A stretch of DNA of 64,000 bases, taken from assembly GCF_014204325.1 (NCBI RefSeq), contig NZ_JACHKT010000006.1, positions 140,484 through 204,483 of the forward strand. The letters run 5' to 3'. The DNA comes from Arcicella rosea (GTDB lineage: Bacteria; Bacteroidota; Bacteroidia; Cytophagales; Spirosomataceae). Below, one piece after another: positions 25,507-34,100 of the stretch. The position numbers were made by a program, and so were the translations under genes. The first letter of the stretch is position 1. Each line of letters begins with the position of its first letter. The notes beneath the pieces were generated by a model that was not told the DNA's origin, searched no databases, and was given only the letters and a program-made list of their open reading frames with translations.

Positions 25507-27924
25507 ATGTTCTATTCTCACAGTGAAACCTTGCCTGATGGTACACGCAAAGGCATAAAATCTATTCAGAAACATAATCAAGGCGTTTCTCAAAACGCCT
25601 TGACTTCTTTTGAGTCAAGTGTTTCTTTTCCAGAACTCAATACTCAACAAATAAAACTTTTGATAAGTGATGTTTGTCGATACCATGACTTAGGCAAATA
25701 TTCAAAGTATTTTCAAGCGTACTTGTTAACCAACGAACGTGTTGATAATAATTTAAAAGCTCATGCACGATTTGGAGCTTATACAATATTCCAAAAGTAC
25801 AAAGACCAAAACTCTACTCTCGCTTTACTCCTGTACTATATCGTTGTTAATCACCATCTTAATTTAGACAATTTAGCAAAAAATGAATTTTTACAAAAAA
25901 CAGAGGCTAAAAATAACGAAGGCTATTTTAACAAACAGAAAGTAACCTTCAATGAATTTTGGGATATAATCAAAAGTGAAATTGGAGATGAAAAGCTTGA
26001 ACAATATGTAAATCCTCCCGAAGGAAAAACTGCTTACAGAACAACCAAAGAGATTACAGAAAAAGAATCCAATATCCAAAACTACTTCCTAATCAACTAC
26101 CTATTTTCTCTTTTGATAGAAGCGGATAAATTGGATGCTTCGGATACTTCTTTATACCCTAAAAAATCTATTGCTAAACACTTGGTAGATAAGTATCGCC
26201 CATTGAGTATTGATAAATTAGTTGAAAATCAAGATATTAGTTTGTTCTCTCAAAACGAACTTCGTAGTTATGGACGATTGCGAGTAAATCAGTTTTTGGA
26301 AAGAAACGATTGGCAAGAACATAAACTTTTTACACTTACTGCCCCAACAGGTTTAGGCAAAACGCTCATGGCTTTAGATTTTGCCATTCGACTAAGAGAA
26401 AAGATTAGAGAAACCGAACAAAGAGAAGCTCAAATAATTTATGCTTTACCTTTTATCAATATTATTGAGCAGTCATTAAAGGTTTATAGTGAGGTTTTGG
26501 GTGAAAAAGTAAATCTATTGGCTCATTACCAATATGCAGATGCTTTAGAACAAACTTCTAAGGATGAATCAAGTAATTACAATCAAAAAATGATGATGCT
26601 TGACACATGGCAATGCGATGTGGTGATTACAACTTTTGTTCAGTTTCTCCAAACCTTAATTGGTAACAGAAACAAGTTATTAAAGAAATTCAACCATTTT
26701 GCAGGCTCAATTATTATTCTTGACGAAGTACAAACAATTCGTTTGGGACAATTACCACTTATTGGTGCTACCTTGTTTTATCTGGCTAAATTTCTGAATG
26801 CACGCATTGTACTAATGACGGCAACTAAACCCAAAATTTATGAATTAGCCAATCAGGAAATATTGAATAATGAAGGCGAAGAAGCTAAAAGTATAGAACT
26901 GTTGCCTGATTATGAAAAAGTGTTTCAGTGTTTTAAAAGGACTAAAATCGTATCATTAATTGATGAAAAATTAGAAGATGAACAGCAGTTTATTAATACT
27001 ATTTTTTTAGAAAAATGGTCTGAGGAAAAATCATGTATCATAGTTTGTAATACGGTAAAACGTTCATTGGATGTTTTTAAGCTTATTGCTCAGGAATGCA
27101 ATGAAGATACAAACCCCGTTTATTACCTTTCAACTAATATTATTCCAGCCAGACGACAAAGTATTATAGATGCTATCAAAGCGGATTTAGAAGCTAAATT
27201 AAAACCAATTTTAGTCTCTACTCAGTGCGTTGAAGCTGGTGTGGATTTAGATTTTGATATGGGTTTCCGTGATTTGGGTCCAATGGATTCAATCATTCAA
27301 GTAGCAGGCAGAATCAATCGAAACAATAATTTGGCTAAACAATATTCGCCTTTGTATATCATAGATTTTGGCGATTGTGAAAAGATTTATGATAAGGTTA
27401 CTCAGCAACAAGCAAGACTTTTATTAGAAAATAATCCACAAATTCTTGAAGACAACTATTTAGAAGTAATAGAATCTTATTTCTCAAATGTTGCTGGCAA
27501 TAAATCTTTTGTAGATTCTCGCAAAATATATGAAGCAATGAAAACATTGAAGTATGATTCCGAAGACCCTAAAAATGATATTGCTGTTTCATCATTTCAA
27601 GTGATTGAAGAGCAATATCCACCAATATCCGTTTTTATTGAAATAGATGAAAAGGCAACAGAATATAAAGATAAGTTTGTCAAAATGATTCATAAGGAAC
27701 TCACTCAAGAGGATTTTTCACCTTTTAAGAAAGGCTTTCATCAACATATTATTTCTGTACCAAGTCATCTGCCAAAGGTGAAAGAAGAGTTAAAACAATC
27801 AGACCATTATTTACTTTGTGAAGGTATTTATATTATTCCCAATGATGAGTTGGAAGACTTTTATGATTTAACCACAGGTTTTATTAGAACTAACGAAGAC
27901 AAAGTACATTCAAGATTTTTCTAA
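25507..27924 (+). CDS. cas3: Cas3 nuclease-helicase
   Basis: An 805-residue two-domain protein. The N-terminal HD nuclease has RYHDLGKYSKYF (about 58) and NHHLNL. The SF2 helicase has Walker A TAPTGLGKTLMAL (about 275), the DEVQ box IILDEVQTI, LMTATKP, and motif VI in VAGRINRNN. The conserved STQCVEAGVDLDFD segment is present. In type I systems Cas3 is recruited by Cascade, nicks the non-target strand and degrades it 3' to 5' as it unwinds. All catalytic motifs look intact. It lies 1 bp after cas5 and 9 bp before cas6, so it is translationally coupled. Confidence 0.95.
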   Translation: MFYSHSETLPDGTRKGIKSIQKHNQGVSQNALTSFESSVSFPELNTQQIKLLISDVCRYHDLGKYSKYFQAYLLTNERVDNNLKAHARFGAYTIFQKYKDQNSTLALLLYYIVVNHHLNLDNLAKNEFLQKTEAKNNEGYFNKQKVTFNEFWDIIKSEIGDEKLEQYVNPPEGKTAYRTTKEITEKESNIQNYFLINYLFSLLIEADKLDASDTSLYPKKSIAKHLVDKYRPLSIDKLVENQDISLFSQNELRSYGRLRVNQFLERNDWQEHKLFTLTAPTGLGKTLMALDFAIRLREKIRETEQREAQIIYALPFINIIEQSLKVYSEVLGEKVNLLAHYQYADALEQTSKDESSNYNQKMMMLDTWQCDVVITTFVQFLQTLIGNRNKLLKKFNHFAGSIIILDEVQTIRLGQLPLIGATLFYLAKFLNARIVLMTATKPKIYELANQEILNNEGEEAKSIELLPDYEKVFQCFKRTKIVSLIDEKLEDEQQFINTIFLEKWSEEKSCIIVCNTVKRSLDVFKLIAQECNEDTNPVYYLSTNIIPARRQSIIDAIKADLEAKLKPILVSTQCVEAGVDLDFDMGFRDLGPMDSIIQVAGRINRNNNLAKQYSPLYIIDFGDCEKIYDKVTQQQARLLLENNPQILEDNYLEVIESYFSNVAGNKSFVDSRKIYEAMKTLKYDSEDPKNDIAVSSFQVIEEQYPPISVFIEIDEKATEYKDKFVKMIHKELTQEDFSPFKKGFHQHIISVPSHLPKVKEELKQSDHYLLCEGIYIIPNDELEDFYDLTTGFIRTNEDKVHSRFF

Positions 27925-27933
27925 CCCATTACC

Positions 27934-28596
27934 ATGCAAACAATCCATCAAACCATCATCCGTTTTCCTGAAATACAATTGGCTACTCGTGATGCTCATA
28001 AATTACGGGGCTATTTTGGGAATATTTTTCAAGAGTATTCGCCTTTGTTGCATAATCATTTGGAGTCGGGCGAGTCGGCATACCGTTATCCTTTGGTGCA
28101 GTATAAAGTAATTAATAGAGTTCCTACCTTGGTTGGGCTAAACGAAGGGGCTGATTTGTTGATTAACCTCTTTTTGAAAATTAAAACCCTCCAAATTGAG
28201 GATAAAACGTACCAAATCAATCAGAAAAATATTGAATCAAAAACGCTTGAGATTGGTTTGTCGAACGAACTCCACTCCTATCGTTTCCAAACACTTTGGA
28301 TGGCTTTGAACCAAGAAAACCATCAAAAGTATATTCATAATGCTGCCTCCGAACAGCAAAAACAGTTGAATATTTTACTCCAAAATAATATTCTAAGCTA
28401 TTTCAAAGCGATGAATTATTGGGTAAATGGTCAGGTATTGGGAATGTTGCAAAATGTTTATGAAAAAGAAACCAAGTTTAAAGATAAATCAATGATTGCC
28501 TTCCAAGCAGATTTTGTGAGTAATGCCGTTTTACCTTCATTTATTGGGATTGGCAAATCGGTGGCAAGAGGGTTTGGAACTTTGGAAGCGATGTAG
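27934..28596 (+). CDS. cas6: Cas6 crRNA-processing endoribonuclease
   Basis: A 220-residue Cas6 of the Bacteroidota type: N-terminal beta strand (IHQTIIRFPEIQLATRDAHK), RGYFGNIFQEYSPLLHNH, and the glycine-rich C-terminal loop IGIGKSVARGFGTLEAM. Several histidines lie near the N-terminus (DAHKLRG, LLHNHLES). One probably acts in cleavage 8 nt upstream of the repeat 3' end to leave the ATTGAAAC handle. It is the last gene of the effector operon, followed by a perfect 17-bp hairpin terminator. Confidence 0.85.
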   Translation: MQTIHQTIIRFPEIQLATRDAHKLRGYFGNIFQEYSPLLHNHLESGESAYRYPLVQYKVINRVPTLVGLNEGADLLINLFLKIKTLQIEDKTYQINQKNIESKTLEIGLSNELHSYRFQTLWMALNQENHQKYIHNAASEQQKQLNILLQNNILSYFKAMNYWVNGQVLGMLQNVYEKETKFKDKSMIAFQADFVSNAVLPSFIGIGKSVARGFGTLEAM

Positions 28597-28621
28597 TAGA
28601 TATGAGTTTTGAATTATGAAT

Positions 28622-28662
28622 TATTTTTGTAAAATATTCATAGTCAATATTTTACAAAAATA
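28622..28662 (+). terminator. Terminator of the cas effector operon
   Basis: TATTTTTGTAAAATATT and AATATTTTACAAAAATA form a perfect 17-bp stem with a 7-base loop (28639-28645), 26 bp after the cas6 stop. It separates the effector operon from the adaptation genes. Confidence 0.75.
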
Positions 28663-28682
28663 AATAGTATTTTCTGCTGATT

Positions 28683-28793
28683 ACTGGACAACTTTTACAC
28701 ACAGAGTTTCGCAGAGTATTTTGTTACAATGTTTCTCCGTGAAACTCTTTGTATTCTCTTTGTTCCTCTGTGTCTTTTACAAGATTGTCCAGT
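28683..28793. repeat. Palindromic intergenic element between cas6 and cas1
   Basis: A 111-bp element starts ACTGGACAAC and ends TTGTCCAGT. Its outer arms share ACTGGACAA/TTGTCCAGT and ACACAGAG/CTCTGTGT, and an inner pair is AGAGTTTCGCAGAG with CTCCGTGAAACTCT. The nested imperfect symmetry and CTCTGTG-type words resemble non-coding palindromic repeats scattered in bacterial genomes. It carries no coding sequence, and its movement was probably unrelated to CRISPR function. Confidence 0.6.
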
Positions 28794-28893
28794 TGATTAA
28801 CAAATTTTTATTTTTTGTTAGGGTGAGAATAAATTAATACCCTATTGAAATGAATGAAAACCTTAAATATTTCTGTCTATTCAATCATAAACG

Positions 28894-29916
28894 ATGCAAG
28901 TATATCTAAATACTTTTGGAACATATCTACATATCAAAGATGATATGTTTGAGGTGAAAATTCCTGTAAAAGATGGAGAACCTATCAAGAAAACTTTGGC
29001 TGCCCACAAGGTTAGTTCCTTTGTATTGGCTACTTCGGCTTCTTTGAGTACTGATGCGGTGCGATTGGCTTTGTACAATAATATTGATATTATTTTTGCT
29101 CGTTCAGACGGTTATCCTTTGGGAAGAGTTTGGCATTCAAAATTGGGAAGTACTACCAAAATCCGTAAACAACAATTACAAGCTAGTATCAACGAAGAAG
29201 GTGTAAAGGCTACCAAAAATTGGATTTCGGAAAAAATGACGAATCAGTTAGAGTTTATCAAAGACTTAAAAAAACATCGTCCACAAATGGCAGAGTATCT
29301 GGACGATAAAATAGAGCGAATCCAAAATCTGGTTATTTCAGTTGGTAAATTGGAAGGTAAAACTGTACAAGATTTTGCCGAAACTATCCGAGGATTAGAA
29401 GGTACAGCTGGGCGTTTATATTTTGAAACCATCAATTATGTATTGCCACAGTCCTATCAATTTAATGGCAGAAGTAGCCGACCAGCCAAAGATTCATTTA
29501 ATGCCTTTCTGAATTATGCTTACGGTGTTCTTTATACGAGAACAGAAAAAGCCTTGATTTTAGCAGGTTTAGACCCTTACGTTGGCTATTTGCACAGAGA
29601 CGATTATAACCAGAAATCCATGGTTTTTGATTTTATAGAGCCTTTCAGAATATTTGTAGAAGTACCAGTTTTTAGATTGTTTACGGCAAAAAAAGTAAAC
29701 AAAGCTCATATCGACGAAATCACCAATGGCGTTACGCTGAATAAAGAAGGTAAAGAGTTATTGATTAAGGCATTGAACGAATACTTGGAAGAAGATGCTA
29801 TTCGCTACAAAAACCGCAATCAAACAAGAGCAAATATCATTCAGCAGGAGGCTCATTCTTATGCTAATCAATTGATAGAGAAAACAAAAGATACATCTGA
29901 AACGCTGTATTTATAA
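28894..29916 (+). CDS. cas1: Cas1 integrase
   Basis: A 340-residue Cas1 with the metal-binding Glu in RGLEGTAGRLYFETINYVLP (about residue 170), the His in DPYVGYLHRDDYNQKSMVFD (about 240), and the acidic partner in FDFIEPFR. These form the active site that inserts spacers at the leader-repeat junction. N- and C-domain lengths are normal. The motif pattern is of the I-B/I-C Cas1 branch. It has its own upstream region after the palindromic element, apart from the effector operon. Confidence 0.95.
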   Translation: MQVYLNTFGTYLHIKDDMFEVKIPVKDGEPIKKTLAAHKVSSFVLATSASLSTDAVRLALYNNIDIIFARSDGYPLGRVWHSKLGSTTKIRKQQLQASINEEGVKATKNWISEKMTNQLEFIKDLKKHRPQMAEYLDDKIERIQNLVISVGKLEGKTVQDFAETIRGLEGTAGRLYFETINYVLPQSYQFNGRSSRPAKDSFNAFLNYAYGVLYTRTEKALILAGLDPYVGYLHRDDYNQKSMVFDFIEPFRIFVEVPVFRLFTAKKVNKAHIDEITNGVTLNKEGKELLIKALNEYLEEDAIRYKNRNQTRANIIQQEAHSYANQLIEKTKDTSETLYL

Positions 29917-30028
29917 GAAAACATTCAGCGATAAATAGTGAATACAGTTCAATTGATGTTTTTTGCTTTTCCTAAATATCGGATAATTAGAAACTTGAAT
30001 ACTAATCACTACTTAAAATGATAGAAAT

Positions 30029-30319
30029 ATGATTGCATGGGTATTATATGATATAAAAAACGATAAAGCTCGTACCAAAGTTGCTAAAATCTGTAAGCAA
30101 TCGGGCTTATACAGAGTACAGTTTTCTGTGTTTTTGGGTACGATAGACCGCAATATGAAAGACAGCTTGCAACTGCAAATCGAAGATTTGATAAATGAAG
30201 AAACCGATTCTGTTTATATTTTTCCGATGTCAAAAAACGAATTACAAGAAACCATTTTATTGGGACAAGCCTTCGACAAGAAATTAGTTTCAGATGAAGT
30301 AATGGCACTTTTTCTTTAA
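30029..30319 (+). CDS. cas2: Cas2 adaptation subunit
   Basis: A 96-residue ferredoxin-fold protein beginning MIAWVLYDIKNDKARTKVAK, with the conserved Asp of strand 1 (VLYDI) and a LYRVQFSVFLG strand. Cas2 dimers bridge two Cas1 dimers in the spacer-integration complex. It lies 112 bp downstream of cas1 in the same direction. Confidence 0.93.
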   Translation: MIAWVLYDIKNDKARTKVAKICKQSGLYRVQFSVFLGTIDRNMKDSLQLQIEDLINEETDSVYIFPMSKNELQETILLGQAFDKKLVSDEVMALFL

Positions 30320-30411
30320 GAATCCTTATTCGATTTTCATTTAATTGCCTACATGTGTATCAATTTTTTAGTATTCCGAAAGCGATAAACTCATAATTCA
30401 TCACTCACACA

Positions 30412-30984
30412 ATGACTCTTACTCCTTCACATATCATAGAATATTTATATTGTCCGAGGTTTACGTATTTTGAATATGTTATCGCTATTCCACAATATGA
30501 AGACAGACATTTCAAAGTCCAGAAAGGCAGAGAAATCCACAACCAGAAATTAGAACAAAACAAAGAATACCTACGCAGACGTATAGGAGCAGTAGAACGA
30601 TACAACGACCAGTACTTAACCAACGAGTTTTTAAGAGGACGTATCGACGAAGTACTCAAATTAAAAGACGGTACGATGACACCCTTAGACTATAAATTTG
30701 CGGCCTATGACGACAAAGTTTTTGAGACTTATAAAACCCAATTGTACTGTTATGCTTGGTTAATAGAAGAGAACTTTCATTGTAAAGTCAACAAAGGCTA
30801 TTTGGTATATACACGGAGCAATAATAAATTAGTGGAAGTAGCAATACAAGATAGCGACAAACATTTAGTAAAAGAAGCAAGTCGAGAAATTTATCAGATT
30901 ATAGAGAACAATTATTATCCCAAAGCTACCAAATCTAAAATGAGATGTGTAACTTGCACTTATAGAAATATTTGCACAAAGTAA
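30412..30984 (+). CDS. cas4: Cas4 exonuclease
   Basis: A 190-residue RecB-family nuclease. The first iron-sulfur Cys is in LYCPRFTYFEY. The catalytic residues lie in RGRIDEVLKL and TPLDYKFA (Asp, Glu, Lys) and in QLYCYAWLI. The three C-terminal cysteines are in MRCVTCTYRNIC. Cas4 trims and orients prespacers so that the PAM end is placed correctly. It is encoded after cas2 and directly next to the leader, rather than before cas1. Confidence 0.92.
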   Translation: MTLTPSHIIEYLYCPRFTYFEYVIAIPQYEDRHFKVQKGREIHNQKLEQNKEYLRRRIGAVERYNDQYLTNEFLRGRIDEVLKLKDGTMTPLDYKFAAYDDKVFETYKTQLYCYAWLIEENFHCKVNKGYLVYTRSNNKLVEVAIQDSDKHLVKEASREIYQIIENNYYPKATKSKMRCVTCTYRNICTK

Positions 30985-31180
30985 TCAATTTCCGAGTAGC
31001 AATTTATTTTAAAAGGGGAAAAATAAGATATTAAATTATTCAAATTCAATTAGTTATGTTTACGGAAAAACTCAAAAAACAAACTAAAAAACGTACTTTG
31101 ACCTACTGTTTAGAGAAGAAAAAGCAGATAGGATATAACATACAATTAATTATGTTACAAGGAATTAGCCAATCAGACGA
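30985..31180 (+). promoter_or_regulatory. CRISPR leader
   Basis: The A/T-rich stretch between cas4 and the first repeat is the leader. This is supported by the adjacent cas4 and by the degenerate repeats at the opposite array end. An inverted repeat TAACATA/TATGTTA (31136-31142, 31151-31157) lies 24 bp before repeat 1. A 48-codon frame (31056-31200) crosses into the first repeat and is probably not a gene. Confidence 0.75.
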
Positions 31181-34100
31181 CTTCCAAAGTAACTTCCATT
31201 AGAATAAGGATTGAAACTCGAAATATCCGTTCGCCGACAAGTAATTGATGATTCTTCCAAAGTAACTTCCATTAGAATAAGGATTGAAACCATTTTTGAT
31301 AAAAACCAAACGCTTCGGAATCATAGAGCTTCCAAAGTAACTTCCATTAGAATAAGGATTGAAACATGCCGGGTGGTATTACGCTTGTGGGTTGTGATTC
31401 TCTTCCAAAGTAACTTCCATTAGAATAAGGATTGAAACTGCCCGTGACTGGAAGTTTTATTTACCAGCAACCAAAGCTTCCAAAGTAACTTCCATTAGAA
31501 TAAGGATTGAAACGCAAAGCCAAAGGCGGACAGGCGAGAGATGCGGACACTTCCAAAGTAACTTCCATTAGAATAAGGATTGAAACGACCGTGGTTTTAT
31601 AATTCTTTCACTGGTGCTTTGTTCTTCCAAAGTAACTTCCATTAGAATAAGGATTGAAACAATTCATGCGGTTGGCGTACACCTTTGGTGTAGTATCTCT
31701 TCCAAAGTAACTTCCATTAGAATAAGGATTGAAACGAAAAATATCTTATCATTTCCCTCCTTATTGTATTACTTCCAAAGTAACTTCCATTAGAATAAGG
31801 ATTGAAACTAAATAATACAAAGGCGGCGAGTTTTCTTTTAGTTTTCTTCCAAAGTAACTTCCATTAGAATAAGGATTGAAACATTGCAAATAATGATGCG
31901 TTATCATGGTCAGAGTTTCTTCCAAAGTAACTTCCATTAGAATAAGGATTGAAACATGCAAACGAACAGTATAGGATTATTGCTTTGATGACTTCCAAAG
32001 TAACTTCCATTAGAATAAGGATTGAAACAGATTGTGGGAGATGGATCATCAAAATGTATATTCTCTTCCAAAGTAACTTCCATTAGAATAAGGATTGAAA
32101 CTGATGAAATATCATGGTAGCGAAAAAGGAAGTATGACTTCCAAAGTAACTTCCATTAGAATAAGGATTGAAACATTCCTTATCGGCTGTGACTTGCAAT
32201 TTTGAAAATACTTCCAAAGTAACTTCCATTAGAATAAGGATTGAAACACTGGTGTTAGTCTTCTTATTAAAGCTATAAAATTTCTTCCAAAGTAACTTCC
32301 ATTAGAATAAGGATTGAAACATGGTAGAATGCTAGTTTGGTATGCAAACGTGCTAGCTTCCAAAGTAACTTCCATTAGAATAAGGATTGAAACTGATTGA
32401 ACTTTCTACTATTAACCAAATCACCATTGCTTCCAAAGTAACTTCCATTAGAATAAGGATTGAAACGTAAGAAATTATTCAGGAATGCCACAACACAAAA
32501 CCAAACTTCCAAAGTAACTTCCATTAGAATAAGGATTGAAACCAAAAATATGCTACCGATATAGAATCAGAAATAGTTCTTCCAAAGTAACTTCCATTAG
32601 AATAAGGATTGAAACATCTTTACCATCATCGGACTATCATTTTCATAAACTCTTCCAAAGTAACTTCCATTAGAATAAGGATTGAAACTGATGAAATATC
32701 ATGGTAGCGAAAAAGGAAGTATGAGCTTCCAAAGTAACTTCCATTAGAATAAGGATTGAAACTCTGGATGTGGATAATTATTCGCTACAATTGAACTCCT
32801 TCCAAAGTAACTTCCATTAGAATAAGGATTGAAACCTTTCACTCTCAAACTATCTATCGATACCAAAATGCTTCCAAAGTAACTTCCATTAGAATAAGGA
32901 TTGAAACCGAGCCAGATTAAAACCTTGAAAGCGAATATTAAGCCTTCCAAAGTAACTTCCATTAGAATAAGGATTGAAACCTATTCCTTTGCCCGAAATG
33001 GTTAGTTTCGGGCTGGTCTTCCAAAGTAACTTCCATTAGAATAAGGATTGAAACAGGGTAGAAATCGCCAAACGTTTGAGGTTGAATTTTATCCTTCCAA
33101 AGTAACTTCCATTAGAATAAGGATTGAAACCTGGGTCTGTCTGAATTTAGTATCAGGTTGCCAGCGACTTCCAAAGTAACTTCCATTAGAATAAGGATTG
33201 AAACCTCAATAAAATTACCTGTTCGGTTGTTGATGCTAAAGCTCTTCCAAAGTAACTTCCATTAGAATAAGGATTGAAACTAAGTGAAACGAATATAACA
33301 AGACCATGGATGAAACACTTCCAAAGTAACTTCCATTAGAATAAGGATTGAAACGTTGTTATCGTACTGGCTGGCTTATCAATACTCATACTTCCAAAGT
33401 AACTTCCATTAGAATAAGGATTGAAACACAAAAACACTTTGGCTTCCATCAGTGCATGTTTATCTTCCAAAGTAACTTCCATTAGAATAAGGATTGAAAC
33501 ATTTCTAAAGTTTTCAACATAACTATCACAAAACCTCTTCCAAAGTAACTTCCATTAGAATAAGGATTGAAACGCAGGAAACATCGTTGAAAATACAATT
33601 ACTCTTGACACTTCCAAAGTAACTTCCATTAGAATAAGGATTGAAACACTTTTCATTAAATGATTTGGCAACTTGAATGGCAACTTCCAAAGTAACTTCC
33701 ATTAGAATAAGGATTGAAACTGTAAGAATCAATACCTATTGGTAACAAATTGGTTTCTTCCAAAGTAACTTCCATTAGAATAAGGATTGAAACAACAATA
33801 TCATTATGAAATTAATCTACTTGTCGCATCTTCCAAAGTAACTTCCATTAGAATAAGGATTGAAACAACAATAGCTATATGAAACGATTAGTTTGGGCGG
33901 TACTTCCAAAGTAACTTCCATTAGAATAAGGATTGAAACCTATTCCTTTGCCCGAAATGGTTAGTTTCGGGCTGGTCTTCCAAAGTAACTTCCATTAGAA
34001 TAAGGATTGAAACAAAACTTAAAGACATACTCACTATTGTTGCTGTTGTCTTCCAAAGTAACTTCCATTAGAATAAGGATTGAAACGAAGATGTTTTGGG

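Noticed and set aside
28894..28900. cas1 as part of the effector transcript
   Set aside because: A perfect terminator and a palindromic element separate it from cas6, so co-transcription was not assumed.
31056..31200. 48-codon frame in the CRISPR leader
   Set aside because: It ends inside the first repeat and its end is repeat-derived; no ribosome-binding site is seen.
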